Shown here: positions 1 to 9,578 of the stretch, piece by piece
Position numbering within the stretch: the stretch's first letter is position 1
Layout of the letters: each line of letters begins with the position of its first letter
DNA from: Leuconostoc mesenteroides subsp. mesenteroides ATCC 8293
GTDB lineage: Bacteria > Bacillota > Bacilli > Lactobacillales > Lactobacillaceae
Direction: 5' to 3'
DNA: 64,000 nt
NCBI RefSeq assembly: GCF_000014445.1
Contig: NC_008531.1
Coordinates: forward strand, 1,581,001-1,645,000
Position numbers and translations under genes: made by a program
The notes under the pieces: model-generated
Told to the model about the DNA's origin: nothing
The model's input: the letters and a program-made list of their open reading frames with translations, nothing else
Databases searched by the model: none

Positions 1-835
1 ATTGATCGTGAATATCGTCTTCACCCCAAATCGTTTCATTCCATTGTCCCATAATCACATTGGTATCGTGATTATTGATATTGTGGATAACACTCTTTAA
101 TTCAGGTAGTTTTGCACTGAGTTTTTCGGCAATTAAGTCGCTATTAGGCAGCTTTTTAGTATTCGTGATGATAACAACCATTAATTCATGTGAATAATAG
201 CCCCGTCGTGCCATAATATGACGAATAACGCCTTTTTTAGTTTCTTCTTCATACGCGGAAACACCTAATTCACGTAAAATGTCTCGCGTAATACGAACTG
301 CTTCATCAACCTTGGGATCTTGAATATAAAAATCTTCAATTGGCACTAAACGATGTGACCCACGACGATAAAAACCTGTTTCTAATTTACCATTTATCAT
401 TTGCACAGGTACTTGTGCCTTATTACGGTACCCTGTTGGATTTTCCATACCAATAGTCGGCGCCACATCAACATCTACATTAACCTTTTTAAATAATTCT
501 TCAATTTGATGCTGTTTAAACGCCAGTTGTGCCTCATATTTCAAATTGGCTAGCGGTGCAATGCCTGTGGTAATTGCTATTTTGTTGGCATTTTGAACGC
601 GATTTTCGGATTCCTGAATACGTCTTGTTACACGCCCAAATGCGTAGCTTTTTAGTACTTTTGTGACACTCACGCGGACAATTTCTCCCGGAATAGCATC
701 AACTACAAATATCGGAAAATTATCAACCTTAACAACACCCATGCCTTGATATGTAATATCAATCACGGTTGCTTCAATTTCCTGATTTTTAGCTACTGGT
801 GCTTTGGTTTTATATACTCGATTAGCTTTCGCCAT
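1..835 (-). CDS. rlmD: 23S rRNA (uracil-C5)-methyltransferase, RlmD/RlmCD type, N-terminal part (runs off left edge)
   Basis: Reading left from the ATG at 835 gives 278 residues without a stop, so the C-terminal catalytic part lies outside the window. The first ~60 residues look like a TRAM RNA-binding domain (ATVIDITYQGMGVVKVD, then FVVDAIPGEIVRV), followed by the family segment around NPTGYRNKAQVPVQ. Such enzymes use SAM to make 5-methyluridine in 23S rRNA; in Firmicutes one enzyme often modifies both U747 and U1939, so RlmCD may be the better name. It lies downstream of dagK and gatCAB, a frequent Firmicutes arrangement. Only the N-terminal half was seen, so the catalytic cysteine could not be checked. 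Confidence 0.88.
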   Translation of the reverse strand, partial: MAKANRVYKTKAPVAKNQEIEATVIDITYQGMGVVKVDNFPIFVVDAIPGEIVRVSVTKVLKSYAFGRVTRRIQESENRVQNANKIAITTGIAPLANLKYEAQLAFKQHQIEELFKKVNVDVDVAPTIGMENPTGYRNKAQVPVQMINGKLETGFYRRGSHRLVPIEDFYIQDPKVDEAVRITRDILRELGVSAYEEETKKGVIRHIMARRGYYSHELMVVIITNTKKLPNSDLIAEKLSAKLPELKSVIHNINNHDTNVIMGQWNETIWGEDDIHDQ

Positions 836-886
836 AATGATTTGCTTCTTTCTTGCGCCTTTTGACACGCACTTTAAAATGAGAAT

Positions 887-908
887 AAGGCGCCATAATT
901 AGCGCCTT
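887..908 (-). terminator. Possible weak terminator between dagK and rlmD
   Basis: Inverted repeat AAGGCGC (887-893) / GCGCCTT (902-908) just downstream of the dagK stop. In the minus direction it is followed by a broken T-rich run (TTATTCTCATTTT), so it is an imperfect intrinsic terminator. It could let part of the transcript continue into rlmD. Confidence 0.4.
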
Positions 909-915
909 ACTGATG

Positions 916-1902
916 TTACTTTGTATCTAGTTTTTCGGCTTCTTCAACAAATTTACGTTTAGCAACACTTACAGAATTTTCTGACATGCCTGAACGATTG
1001 GCCACAAATTCAATATGTTGTTGTAAATCAGTAAATTTCATTGGCGCATCACCACCATATTCGCCATCTAAATTCACTTTCATTTGGTCATTATCTAGTG
1101 GCAAGATCTCTACTTTGTTGGTTTTCTTATAGATTAACTTAGGATTATCAATATGCTTACCGCCATTAATCATCTGCGCCACCATCTGTAGCATCTGTGC
1201 CAAGTTAGCTTCTTTAATGATTAAGAGCGTAAAACGACCATCGTCTAACTTTGCATCTGGCACAATGGACTCAAAGCCACCGACAGAATTAGTCAGTGCC
1301 AAAAAGATCATCGAAGTTTTTCCTGAATACTCACCATCATCAAATATAACCTTGGCATTAACTGCTTTAACTCGAGTAATCAGCTCTGCCCCCTTAACCA
1401 AATAGGCCAAATAGCCATATAATGATTTCATCAACGAAGGTACTGCATACGTCACCTCGCTAATAGTTCCTAGAGCGGCAATATTCATAAAATACTTAAT
1501 TTCGTTATCTTTTTCAATTTTACCTATGTCCATTTTAATGGTTTCATTTTGCAAAATTACTTTTGCTGCTTCTAATGGCTCATCGCGAGGTAATTTTAAT
1601 GCACGTGCATAATCATTGGTTGTACCCGCCGGTATGACTGCCATCATCGGGCGCTTTGTTAAGGGAGATAATCCATTAACAACCTCGTTAATTGTTCCAT
1701 CCCCACCTGCTGCGACAATAAGATCAAAACCAGCCTCAGCAGCACGCCTTGCTTCTTTCGCCGCACTCAGTGGTTCTGGTGTAGTGGCAAAAGCCGAAGT
1801 TTCATACCCAGCTTTTTCATAAACTGCGAGGATATCAAGCATCTCGCGTTTAATAGCCTCTCGACCCGAAGTTGGATTATAGATAATTCTTGCTCGTTTC
1901 AT
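916..1902 (-). CDS. dagK: Diacylglycerol kinase DagK
   Basis: 328 residues. Soluble lipid kinase of the DagK/YerQ family that phosphorylates diacylglycerol and returns it to phospholipid synthesis, needed when lipoteichoic acid synthesis releases diacylglycerol. Visible signs are the start MKRARIIYNPTSGRE, the nucleotide-binding GGDGTINEVVNGL at about residues 66-78, and IPAGTTNDYARALKLPR after it. I chose the ATG at 1902 because the family starts MKRARIIYNP; an in-frame GTG at 1914 would add four residues but lies only a few bases after AAAGG. It sits between gatB and rlmD. Confidence 0.93.
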   Translation of the reverse strand: MKRARIIYNPTSGREAIKREMLDILAVYEKAGYETSAFATTPEPLSAAKEARRAAEAGFDLIVAAGGDGTINEVVNGLSPLTKRPMMAVIPAGTTNDYARALKLPRDEPLEAAKVILQNETIKMDIGKIEKDNEIKYFMNIAALGTISEVTYAVPSLMKSLYGYLAYLVKGAELITRVKAVNAKVIFDDGEYSGKTSMIFLALTNSVGGFESIVPDAKLDDGRFTLLIIKEANLAQMLQMVAQMINGGKHIDNPKLIYKKTNKVEILPLDNDQMKVNLDGEYGGDAPMKFTDLQQHIEFVANRSGMSENSVSVAKRKFVEEAEKLDTK

Positions 1903-1983
1903 GCCGGCAAACACTTTTCCTTTCAGCTTACAATATGTACGCGAGAAAAATCTCGCTTATTGACTAGTTTACATTCTCAACAT

Positions 1984-3423
1984 TTATCGTTTTTTTAACT
2001 CTGACAACAACAACTTATTCAAAACACTTGGATTTGCTTGTCCTTTGGACATTTTCATAAGTTGCCCAATAAGATAGCCAGTAGCACGATCTTTACCGCC
2101 CTTGAAGTCTTCAATAGATTGCGGATTATTGTCCAATACTTCAGTAATCCAGCCTAACAACAAATCTGGATCACTTAATTGAACCAGACCATGCTTCTTA
2201 GCAAAGGCTTCTGGCTCTTCACCAATCATAATCGCTTCAAAGACTTGCTTGGCTTGCTTTGTAGAGATTGTTCCGTCTTCAATCAACTTAATCATGCCTG
2301 CTAAATGCTCAGGAGTCAAACGCGTGTCTTGCAGCTCGACTTGATTCTTATTCATATAAGCATTCACATCACCAATTAGATAGTTAGCAGCGCGTTTTGG
2401 ATCAGCTCCTGAAGCTACAGTCGCATCATAAAAATCAGACATAGCAAGCGTCTGTGTCAAAACTTCTGCATCATAAGGTTCAATTCCCAAGTCATTTACA
2501 TAGGCTTCTTGACGTTCACTCGATGATTTTGGTAAGTCTGCAGCAACTTCATCAATCCATTTTTGATCAATGACCACCGGAGATAAATCAGGTTCTGGGA
2601 AGTAACGATAGTCGTCTGCTCCCTCTTTTACACGCATTAAGATTGTCGATTTAGTTGGTTCATCATAGCGTCGAGTTTCTTGTTGAATTACACCACCAGA
2701 ACGCAAAACCTCTGCCTGTCGCTTTTCTTCAAAAATCAATGCGTTACGAACGTAGTTGAATGAGTTAATATTCTTCATTTCAACTTTTGTTCCATACTGA
2801 TCTGATCCAAATGGTCTGAGTGATACATTGACATCTGCACGCATTTGACCTTCTTGCATCTTAGCTTCAGAAACACCTGTAAATAAAATAACTTGGCGCA
2901 ACTGCTCTAAGTAAGCATAGGCCTCATCTGGTGAAGCAAGATCAGGTTCTGAAACAATTTCAATCAATGGTGTCCCTTGACGGTTTAAATCAACATAAGA
3001 ATAACCATCAGATCCGTGTGTATTTTTACCCGCATCTTCTTCAACGTGCATTTCTGCAATGTGGACACGCTTTACCGTTCCATCGGCCAATGTCACATCT
3101 AAGTAACCGTTAGTACCAATTGGTGTTTGTGATTGCGTTGTTTGATAAGCCTTGGGGTTATCAGGGTAAAAATAGTTTTTACGGTCCCAACGAATCAATG
3201 GCGAAATTTGTGCGTGTAATGCCAGCGCAACACGCATACCATATTCCAATGCGCCTTTGTTTGCTACCGGCAAAACACCAGGATAACCAAAGTCAATTAC
3301 GTTTGTATTAGTATTTGGCTTGTCACCATAGTGAACCGGTGAAGGTGACAACAGCTTTGAGTTTGTTTGCATTTCAACGTGGACTTCAAGTCCAATCGTT
3401 GTTTCAAAATTTCCAGTTCCCAT
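1984..3423 (-). CDS. gatB: Aspartyl/glutamyl-tRNA amidotransferase subunit B
   Basis: 479 residues, full length. GatB is the kinase/transamidase subunit of GatCAB, which turns Glu-tRNA(Gln) (and Asp-tRNA(Asn)) into the correctly charged species. It shows the family start [20 protein letters not shown], the tract [20 protein letters not shown], and a C-terminal helical YqeY-like tail ending [14 protein letters not shown]. It is the last gene of gatC-gatA-gatB, 15 bases after gatA, with GAGGAGGGGCACAC directly upstream of its ATG. Confidence 0.97.
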   Translation of the reverse strand: MGTGNFETTIGLEVHVEMQTNSKLLSPSPVHYGDKPNTNTNVIDFGYPGVLPVANKGALEYGMRVALALHAQISPLIRWDRKNYFYPDNPKAYQTTQSQTPIGTNGYLDVTLADGTVKRVHIAEMHVEEDAGKNTHGSDGYSYVDLNRQGTPLIEIVSEPDLASPDEAYAYLEQLRQVILFTGVSEAKMQEGQMRADVNVSLRPFGSDQYGTKVEMKNINSFNYVRNALIFEEKRQAEVLRSGGVIQQETRRYDEPTKSTILMRVKEGADDYRYFPEPDLSPVVIDQKWIDEVAADLPKSSSERQEAYVNDLGIEPYDAEVLTQTLAMSDFYDATVASGADPKRAANYLIGDVNAYMNKNQVELQDTRLTPEHLAGMIKLIEDGTISTKQAKQVFEAIMIGEEPEAFAKKHGLVQLSDPDLLLGWITEVLDNNPQSIEDFKGGKDRATGYLIGQLMKMSKGQANPSVLNKLLLSELKKR

Positions 3424-3438
3424 GTGTGCCCCTCCTCT

Positions 3439-4905
3439 TTAATATTCTTTCGCAACGTCAGGATGTTGTTCAAACAAACGGCTGGCTTGTTCGTAAGCAT
3501 ATCCTGTTTGATAAACAGTCTGTTCGTCAAATGGCTTACCAATAATTTGCAAGCCCACAGGCAATCCATCAACAAATCCAGCGTTGACTGACAAACCAGG
3601 TAGACCAGCTAAGTTTACTGGGATAGTCAAAACATCTGCCAGGTACATTGCTGTAGGGTCATCAACCTCTTCACCAAGACCATATGCAGCTGTTGGCGCA
3701 GTAGGTCCAACAATTACATCATAGTTTTCAAAAACCTTATTAAAGTCCTCAATCAACAATGTACGAATTTTAGCGGCCTTCTTAAAGAAAGCATCATACG
3801 CTCCAGCTGACAATGAGAACGTTCCTAACATGATACGACGCTTGACTTCGTCACCAAAACCTTCTGAACGTGTTTTGACATATAAATCTTCCAAGTTTTT
3901 AACGTCATCGGCACGGAAACCATATCTCACACCATCATAACGTTGTAAGTTAGATGATGCTTCTGATGACATGATAATATAGTATGCAGCCACACCGTAT
4001 TTAGTGTGTGGAAGACTTACTTCGTCAACAGTTGCTCCCAATGCTTCTAATTGTGCAATAGCAGCCTTGACTTGCTTGGCAACTTTTGGATCAATACCTT
4101 CACCAAAGTATTCTTTTGGCACAGCGATCTTTAAGCCCTTAACATCACCGCTTAACTTTGCAGTGAAATCAGGCACTTCACGCTGCGATGAAGTTGAGTC
4201 TTTCTCGTCGAAACCAGCAATAGCATTTAGTACTGTTGCGTTATCCTTCACAGTTCTTGTGAAAGGCCCGATTTGATCAAGTGAAGAAGCCATGGCAAAC
4301 AAGCCCCAACGTGAAACACGACCATACGTAGGCTTTAAACCAACAATTCCATTAAAGGCAGCTGGCTGGCGAATTGAACCACCGGTATCAGACCCTAATG
4401 CAAATGGCACTTGTCCAGCGGCAACTGCTGCAGCTGATCCACCTGATGATCCACCTGGCACCTTACTATGATCCCACGCATTTGATGTTTGTTTATAGTA
4501 TGAGGTTTCTGTTGAACCACCCATGGCAAATTCATCCATGTTAGTCTTTCCAACAGAAACCGCCCCTAGGTTTTGCAATTTTTCCACCACTGTCGCATTA
4601 TAGATTGGCTTAAAACCTTCCAAAATATGCGAAGCACCCGTTGTTTGAATGCCCTTGGTTGCCATATTATCTTTCAATCCCAAAGGGAGACCCGTCAAGA
4701 CATTCGAAAAATCAGATTTTTCATCAATTTTTTGAGCTTGTGCTATAGCTTCGTCTGGGTTTGTGCTAATAAATGCATTTAATTTATCATCAGTTTTAGA
4801 AATGTTATCAAGCGATGCACGTGTCAAATCTACCGCACTTACTTCTTTGTTTACCAACTGATTGTGCAAAGAAGTTAAATCATGCTCAAAATAATTAATT
4901 GTCAT
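3439..4905 (-). CDS. gatA: Aspartyl/glutamyl-tRNA amidotransferase subunit A
   Basis: 488 residues. Amidase-signature subunit that releases ammonia from glutamine for GatB. The catalytic Lys lies in [14 protein letters not shown], and the Ser/cis-Ser pair in [15 protein letters not shown] and [16 protein letters not shown]. The start is set at the ATG at 4905, one base after the gatC stop, because GGTGAGGGGGAATAAC precedes it at proper distance; an ATG six codons earlier lies inside that binding site. C-terminal INAG-type segment [20 protein letters not shown] is present. Confidence 0.97.
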   Translation of the reverse strand: MTINYFEHDLTSLHNQLVNKEVSAVDLTRASLDNISKTDDKLNAFISTNPDEAIAQAQKIDEKSDFSNVLTGLPLGLKDNMATKGIQTTGASHILEGFKPIYNATVVEKLQNLGAVSVGKTNMDEFAMGGSTETSYYKQTSNAWDHSKVPGGSSGGSAAAVAAGQVPFALGSDTGGSIRQPAAFNGIVGLKPTYGRVSRWGLFAMASSLDQIGPFTRTVKDNATVLNAIAGFDEKDSTSSQREVPDFTAKLSGDVKGLKIAVPKEYFGEGIDPKVAKQVKAAIAQLEALGATVDEVSLPHTKYGVAAYYIIMSSEASSNLQRYDGVRYGFRADDVKNLEDLYVKTRSEGFGDEVKRRIMLGTFSLSAGAYDAFFKKAAKIRTLLIEDFNKVFENYDVIVGPTAPTAAYGLGEEVDDPTAMYLADVLTIPVNLAGLPGLSVNAGFVDGLPVGLQIIGKPFDEQTVYQTGYAYEQASRLFEQHPDVAKEY

Positions 4906-4906
4906 G

Positions 4907-5215
4907 TTATTCCCCCTCACCATTCAAAATTGCAGGAACCTTAATTAAATCTGCAGCTTCAAGTGGTGCATTATTAAGAAGTTCTTGTTTTTGATTCCAG
5001 TTATTTGCGACATCTTCACGCAAATGATTAACATTTTCCGTTACTGAGTATGTTGGGATAACATCATCAGTATTTACCTCGCTCAACGTATCAAAAATAT
5101 TCAAGATATCACCCAATTGTGTTGTAAATTGGTCAAGATCAGCATCGTTAAAAGCTAATTTGGCTAACCCTGCAACATGGGCAACTTCGTCACGTGTGAT
5201 TGTTGTTTCGGCCAT
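4907..5215 (-). CDS. gatC: Aspartyl/glutamyl-tRNA amidotransferase subunit C
   Basis: 102 residues, the family's usual length; wraps around GatA and stabilises the GatA-GatB interface. The family start is [20 protein letters not shown], so the ATG at 5215 is chosen. Upstream in-frame starts (GTG at 5251, ATG at 5233) would add a Cys/Lys-rich stretch not expected in the family. No clear ribosome binding site precedes 5215; the nearest purine-rich run AAAGGAAG is about 40 bases upstream, so the start is less certain than the identity. Confidence 0.92.
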   Translation of the reverse strand: MAETTITRDEVAHVAGLAKLAFNDADLDQFTTQLGDILNIFDTLSEVNTDDVIPTYSVTENVNHLREDVANNWNQKQELLNNAPLEAADLIKVPAILNGEGE

Positions 5216-5268
5216 AAATATCCGCGGGTGCATACATTTCTGTAGGCACACTTCCTTTCAGTGTTTAT

Positions 5269-5299
5269 ATACTAGTCCATTTTATCACATATTTGTCAA
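5269..5299 (-). promoter_or_regulatory. Candidate promoter of gatCAB-dagK
   Basis: Minus-strand TTGACA (5299-5294) with TAGTAT (5274-5269) after a 19-base spacer, upstream of gatC. The consensus -35 is convincing, but the spacer is long. A TAAAAT at 5284-5279 is too close to this -35 to pair with it. Confidence 0.45.
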
Positions 5300-5308
5300 T
5301 CTCTCGCC

Positions 5309-5336
5309 TTGCATTTCAATGGTATTCCTGTATAAT
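5309..5336 (+). promoter_or_regulatory. Promoter of rpsO-rpsT
   Basis: TTGCAT (5309-5314), 16-base spacer, perfect TATAAT (5331-5336), pointing to rpsO. Expected start near 5343, giving a leader of about 90 bases. Divergent from the gatC promoter. Confidence 0.75.
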
Positions 5337-5342
5337 TAAGAA

Positions 5343-5435
5343 CGTTGTACAAACAACACGACCAGTAACTTTGTTGAGCGGCTCACCATCGCTTTACGCA
5401 GTCTCTGGCGACATTTTAGAAAGGTGGATATAAAT
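5343..5435 (+). promoter_or_regulatory. rpsO 5' leader, possible S15 autoregulatory RNA
   Basis: About 90 bases of leader with GC-rich pairable blocks (TTGAGCGGCTCACC, GTCTCTGGCGAC) before the ribosome binding site AAAGGTGGATATAAAT. S15 commonly represses its own mRNA through leader structures in Firmicutes. I did not match a described S15 leader class base by base, so the regulatory role is inferred from position and length. Confidence 0.35.
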
Positions 5436-5705
5436 ATGGCACTTACACAAGAACGTAAGAACGAAATCATCAAGGCATACGCCCGCCACGAAGGCGATAC
5501 AGGTTCAGCTGAAGTACAAATCGCAGTTTTAACTGCTGATATTAACGAGTTGAACACACACATGGCAGCTCACAAGCATGATTTCCACTCACAACGTGGA
5601 TTAATGAAGAAGATTGGTAGCCGTCGTAACTTATTACGTTACCTCCGCAATACTGATATTCAACGTTATCGTGAATTGATCCAACGCTTAGGTTTGCGTC
5701 GTTAA
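5436..5705 (+). CDS. rpsO: 30S ribosomal protein S15
   Basis: 89 residues, exactly the usual S15 length. Starts [20 protein letters not shown] and contains the conserved [19 protein letters not shown] and RDTERY-like [17 protein letters not shown] end. Binds the central domain of 16S rRNA and starts assembly of the platform. The ATG at 5436 is preceded by AAAGGTGG at good spacing; an in-frame start four codons earlier overlaps that site and is rejected. rpsT follows after 49 bases. Confidence 0.98.
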   Translation: MALTQERKNEIIKAYARHEGDTGSAEVQIAVLTADINELNTHMAAHKHDFHSQRGLMKKIGSRRNLLRYLRNTDIQRYRELIQRLGLRR

Positions 5706-5754
5706 TCTTAGGATTACTTGAAAACCTCGTATCAAATTTAAGGAGAAAAGACAT

Positions 5755-6006
5755 ATGCCTGTTATTGAATCAGCAATTCAACGTGTTCGTCTTACTAAGA
5801 AGCAACACGACCGTAACGAACCACAACTCAGTGCTTACCGTACAGCTGTAAAAAAGTTTGAAAAAGCTGCAGCTGCTGGTACAGACAACTTAGCAGAATT
5901 ATACAAGGCTGCTTCTTCAGCTATTGATCACGCCTACTCAAAAGGTTTGATCAAGAAGAACAAAGCTTCACGTGAAAAGTCACGTTTAGCTAAGTACGTT
6001 AAGTAA
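5755..6006 (+). CDS. rpsT: 30S ribosomal protein S20
   Basis: 83 residues, usual length, Lys/Arg/Ala-rich. Starts [20 protein letters not shown] and ends with the basic [25 protein letters not shown] tail. Binds 16S rRNA early in small-subunit assembly. AAGGAGAAAAGACAT precedes the ATG. It is cotranscribed with rpsO, and a strong terminator follows. Confidence 0.97.
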   Translation: MPVIESAIQRVRLTKKQHDRNEPQLSAYRTAVKKFEKAAAAGTDNLAELYKAASSAIDHAYSKGLIKKNKASREKSRLAKYVK

Positions 6007-6030
6007 TTAACCTACTTCCTTGAATACTAA

Positions 6031-6063
6031 AAGGACTTGGAAAAATTTCCAAGTCCTTTTTTT
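6031..6063. terminator. Bidirectional terminator between rpsT and the convergent helicase gene
   Basis: Perfect 13-base stem (6031-6043 with 6046-6058) flanked by A and T runs on both sides. It ends the rpsO-rpsT transcript and overlaps the stop codon region of the minus-strand helicase gene, so it should also end that transcript. Confidence 0.88.
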
Positions 6064-7426
6064 AATGTTCTCCACGTTGTTTGTTTGCTTTGCGTGTTGC
6101 TCTCATTTCTTGTCGTTGAGATATTCGACGATCCATTTGATTTTTACGCTGAATTGCATTTTTAATGCGTCTTTTGTAACCTGGCTTGACATTTTTCTTT
6201 TTCTTTTTAACCATACCAACCATAGTTGAATCCAATTTTTTGGTTGTGGCTACTCGCTGAACACGAGCCCTTCGATCCTTAACGTCAATAATTTCATTGC
6301 CCTTAATTTGCTTAGCCTTAAAAGTGATACCCAAGGCTTCTAATTCAGCAACTTCATTTTCTTCATCTGGACCATACAACGTAATGGCTAATCCAGGCAA
6401 ACCATTACGGCCCGTCCGACCCACACGGTGAACAAAGAATTCTAATTCGGCAGGTATATCATCATTAATGACATGCGAAACACCTTCAATATCAATACCA
6501 CGTGCAGCAAGGTCTGTTGCCACGACATATTGGTATTCTAAGTTTTGGATTGCTTTCATCACACGTCGACGTTCACGTGGTTCAATATCGCCATGTATTT
6601 CGGCCACTTTCAAACCATGTCCACGCAAAAAACTCGAAATTTCCTTCGCACGCTCTTTGGTATTAGCGAAAACCAATGCTAAGTATGGATTACCAATAGT
6701 TAATACTTGATAAATAATGTCATTCTTATCTTTTGACTTAGTAGCTAATAACCAATTGTCAATTGTATCGGCAATGACCGTTGACACTGGTATAGCTTCA
6801 AAATGTGGGTTATCTAAATATTTTTTCAAGAATGGCTTCAACTTTTCTGGCATTGTCGCACTGAACACCAACGTCTGAAGACCCTCAGGCATTGCACCTG
6901 CAATATAATCGACTTCATTTAAAAATCCCATATCTAACGTCATATCAGCTTCATCTACAACAAGCGTATGAACTGCATGTAACTTCAATGATCCAGACTC
7001 TACTAAATCTTTAATCCGACCCGGTGTCCCAATGACAATTTGTGGTTGGTGATTTTCCAATTGTTTAATTTGTCGTTGCTTGTCTGTTCCACCCACAAAC
7101 TCAGAAATGGAAATATCAGTGTTTAGCTGATTGGAAAATTCTTTCATCGCCTTGGTGATTTGCGCTGCCAATTCACGTGACGGTGTCGTAATTACTGCCT
7201 GTACGTATTCGTTATCCTGCTCTAATTGATTCAAGATTGGAATCAAAAATGTGTGCGTCTTTCCTGAACCAGTTTGCGATTGTCCGACCACATCTCGTCC
7301 TTGTAAAACATCAGGAATTAATTTTGCTTGCACAGCAGTTGGTTCATAAAAGCCAATAGCACTTAATGCGTCAATAACTTCCTTTTTTAAATTAAATTGT
7401 CCAAATTGGTTTGCTTTTTCAGCCAT
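6062..7426 (-). CDS. cshB: DEAD-box RNA helicase, CshB-like
   Basis: 454 residues. ATP-dependent RNA helicase with Q motif (FGQFNL ... EPTAVQAKLIP), motif I SQTGSGKT, motif II VDEAD, motif III SAT and motif VI HRVGRTGR, then a basic C-terminal tail rich in KKKKK and RRIKNAIQRKNQ that probably binds RNA. Length and tail resemble CshB of Bacillus, a cold-shock helicase; the paralogue assignment is inferred. The ATG at 7426 overlaps the TGA of the preceding nrnA-like gene, with AAGGAAGATTG as binding site, so the two are translationally coupled. Confidence 0.9.
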   Translation of the reverse strand: MAEKANQFGQFNLKKEVIDALSAIGFYEPTAVQAKLIPDVLQGRDVVGQSQTGSGKTHTFLIPILNQLEQDNEYVQAVITTPSRELAAQITKAMKEFSNQLNTDISISEFVGGTDKQRQIKQLENHQPQIVIGTPGRIKDLVESGSLKLHAVHTLVVDEADMTLDMGFLNEVDYIAGAMPEGLQTLVFSATMPEKLKPFLKKYLDNPHFEAIPVSTVIADTIDNWLLATKSKDKNDIIYQVLTIGNPYLALVFANTKERAKEISSFLRGHGLKVAEIHGDIEPRERRRVMKAIQNLEYQYVVATDLAARGIDIEGVSHVINDDIPAELEFFVHRVGRTGRNGLPGLAITLYGPDEENEVAELEALGITFKAKQIKGNEIIDVKDRRARVQRVATTKKLDSTMVGMVKKKKKNVKPGYKRRIKNAIQRKNQMDRRISQRQEMRATRKANKQRGEH

Positions 7427-8406
7427 CAATCTTCCTTTTCTGCGTCTTGCTTCTCGCTAAGAGCACTATCAACTATATTGATTAAGCGATCTATATCACC
7501 TTGATCTTGCGCCCAAGCTCCTGAAGCCATTGGATGACCGCCACCCTCAAATTGGTTTGCAATCTTATTAATTGCAATTGTTCGTGAGCGCAGTCTGACA
7601 CGATAGTTTCCTTCGTCTTGTTCTTCAAAAATAGCCCATGATTTCACACAATCTATCTTTGATGGTAATGGTACAACAAAAGCTGTCCCGGCATCTTTCA
7701 AGTCAAATTGCTTTAACAATTCTTTAGTTAAAATAACATAAGCAAATCCCGATGGCAGTATGCTTAAGTTTTGCAAAACATAGCCTGACAATTTGGCTGC
7801 GTTTTCCGAAATGGTTGCCATCGCATGATGAATTTCTTGATAATCAAAATCATACTTAAACAGTTCTGACACCACACGGAACGTTTCTGAATCGATACTA
7901 TACATAAATCGACCCGTGTCTCCAATAATACCAATATATAATAGGCGCGCTGCTTTTTTGGTCATCACCAATCCTTGACCCTTAAGTTTTTCATAAAACT
8001 CAAAAATCATTGTGCTTGTAGCGGAGTGACCATCTTTAACCCATTGCCAATCCCCGTATGGTTCATCATTTGGATGATGATCTATTTTAATAACTTCTAA
8101 ACCATCTGGCCAGCGTTGGTCATCTACACGCGGTGCATTGGCTGTATCAGTTACAATAACAAGAGCCTTATTGTAAGCAGCATCGGGTATAACATCCATG
8201 AAATTGTCATCTTCATTCATCCATGATAATCCTTGAACTTCTTTGCCTACAGCATATATCTTTTTTTCTGGAAAACTTGCTTTTAATATCTCTTTCAAAC
8301 CCAACTGTGAACCAAAAGCGTCTGGGTCAGGCCGTTGATGCCGATGAATAATTATTGTATCGTAACGCTTGATCTGTTCTAATATTTGTTCTTCGATTAC
8401 TGACAT
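7426..8406 (-). CDS. nrnA: DHH/DHHA1 phosphoesterase, NrnA-like nanoRNase/pAp phosphatase
   Basis: 326 residues. N-terminal DHH domain with HRHQRPDPDAFGSQLGL, IVTDTANAPRVD and KIDHHPND, and C-terminal DHHA1 domain with FEGGGHPMASGAWA. The family degrades 2-5 nt RNAs and can dephosphorylate pAp. It forms a coupled pair with the helicase gene downstream, which fits joint work in RNA decay. The ribosome binding site before the ATG is weak (AGAAAG). Confidence 0.9.
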   Translation of the reverse strand: MSVIEEQILEQIKRYDTIIIHRHQRPDPDAFGSQLGLKEILKASFPEKKIYAVGKEVQGLSWMNEDDNFMDVIPDAAYNKALVIVTDTANAPRVDDQRWPDGLEVIKIDHHPNDEPYGDWQWVKDGHSATSTMIFEFYEKLKGQGLVMTKKAARLLYIGIIGDTGRFMYSIDSETFRVVSELFKYDFDYQEIHHAMATISENAAKLSGYVLQNLSILPSGFAYVILTKELLKQFDLKDAGTAFVVPLPSKIDCVKSWAIFEEQDEGNYRVRLRSRTIAINKIANQFEGGGHPMASGAWAQDQGDIDRLINIVDSALSEKQDAEKED

Positions 8407-8445
8407 GTTTATACTTTCTAATTATTATTTTCTATTATTGTAACA

Positions 8446-9531
8446 TTAAAACAGCGTTATTTCCTCAAATCCGCTAGACTGTAGGTTACTAAGTGATATT
8501 CCCAATAAACGAATAGAAAAAACTGCATTCATATTCTCATCAAATATTGTCTGCGCTACAAATACTATACTCCCAGCTTCTAATTTGAAAGGCACACTTT
8601 GAGTTACAGAACGTGTGATAGTATTAAATTCGCTGTCACGAATTTTTATATTTAGCGTACGTCCTACTAATTTCTTATTTTTCATGATTTTAACAATTTC
8701 CACAGCCAATTTTTTGAATTCTAGATTAACTTCATCTCTTGTTTGTACAAATTGATCAAAGGTTTCTTCTTTTCCTACGGATTGTCTTTGACGATGCCAT
8801 TGAACTTCGCCAAAATGAACACCTCTAGCCTGCCAAAACAAATGTTCACCCATTTTTCCAAATTGAGCTCGTAACGTTTCTTGAGGTATCATGCGCAATT
8901 GTGCGCCATTCTCAACACCCAGCATTGCAAATTTTTCTTGTGTTTTTTTCCCAACTCCTCGAAAAGAGGAAATTGGTAATCTTGCCAAGAAATCTAATGC
9001 ATTATCTTTTGTTATTACAGTAACGCCATTTGGCTTATTGAATTCTGATGCTAACTTCGCCAACAATTTATTGTACGAAACACCAATTGAACTGGTTAAC
9101 TGCGTTTCTTTTAGAATTTGGTGACGAATTTTTGCCGCTAATGTCGCTCCCGTGAGTACGCTATCTGTTAAATCTAAGTATGCCTCATCAAATGCAATAG
9201 GTTCAATTTTATCAGTATACTGATGAAAAATATGATGAATTTGCTGAGATATCATCTTATATTTCTGAAAATCAGGTCGCATGAAAAATGCATCTGGCGC
9301 TAATCTTTTGGCCTCGGCAGCGCTCATTGCTGAATGCACTCCTAATTTTCTGGCGGCATAATTAGCAGTCGCAACAACACCACGTCCGTTTGACTCAATA
9401 GGATCACGCGAAATGATCAATGGCAGATCACGCAACTCAGGATGATCACGCATTTCAATTTGGGCATAAAAGGCATCTAAATCAACGTGAATAATTCTTC
9501 TATTGTCTGCTGCGATAAGAAATTCTGGCAT
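8446..9531 (-). CDS. dinB: DNA polymerase IV (Y-family translesion polymerase)
   Basis: 361 residues. Shows RRIIHVDLDAFYAQIE (catalytic Asp, steric Tyr), FDEAYLDLTDS with the second carboxylates, helix-hairpin SSFRGVGKKTQEKFAMLG and a C-terminal little-finger domain; the final ITLF could serve as a clamp-binding tail. Copies damaged DNA with low fidelity. A LexA-type palindrome lies 18-31 bases upstream of the ATG. No ribosome binding site precedes the ATG, and a TAAAAT at 9543-9538 would place the transcript start at or within a base of it, so the mRNA may be leaderless. Confidence 0.95.
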   Translation of the reverse strand: MPEFLIAADNRRIIHVDLDAFYAQIEMRDHPELRDLPLIISRDPIESNGRGVVATANYAARKLGVHSAMSAAEAKRLAPDAFFMRPDFQKYKMISQQIHHIFHQYTDKIEPIAFDEAYLDLTDSVLTGATLAAKIRHQILKETQLTSSIGVSYNKLLAKLASEFNKPNGVTVITKDNALDFLARLPISSFRGVGKKTQEKFAMLGVENGAQLRMIPQETLRAQFGKMGEHLFWQARGVHFGEVQWHRQRQSVGKEETFDQFVQTRDEVNLEFKKLAVEIVKIMKNKKLVGRTLNIKIRDSEFNTITRSVTQSVPFKLEAGSIVFVAQTIFDENMNAVFSIRLLGISLSNLQSSGFEEITLF

Positions 9532-9548
9532 ACTATAATTTTATCACA

Positions 9549-9562
9549 GGAACAAGTGTTCT
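9549..9562 (-). promoter_or_regulatory. LexA (SOS) box upstream of dinB
   Basis: The core GAACAAGTGTTC (9550-9561) fits the Gram-positive LexA consensus GAAC-N4-GTTC with both half-sites intact. It lies just after a TTGAAT (minus strand, 9569-9564), so bound LexA would block the dinB promoter. The 13 bases at 9549-9561 recur at the prophage gene near 41.67 kb. Confidence 0.85.
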
Positions 9563-9578
9563 TATTCAATAAAAAATA

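Noticed and set aside
1942..1956. GCGAGAAAAATCTCGC hairpin between gatB and dagK as terminator
   Set aside because: No T run follows in the minus direction and the spacing suggests the genes are cotranscribed; could just stabilise or pause.
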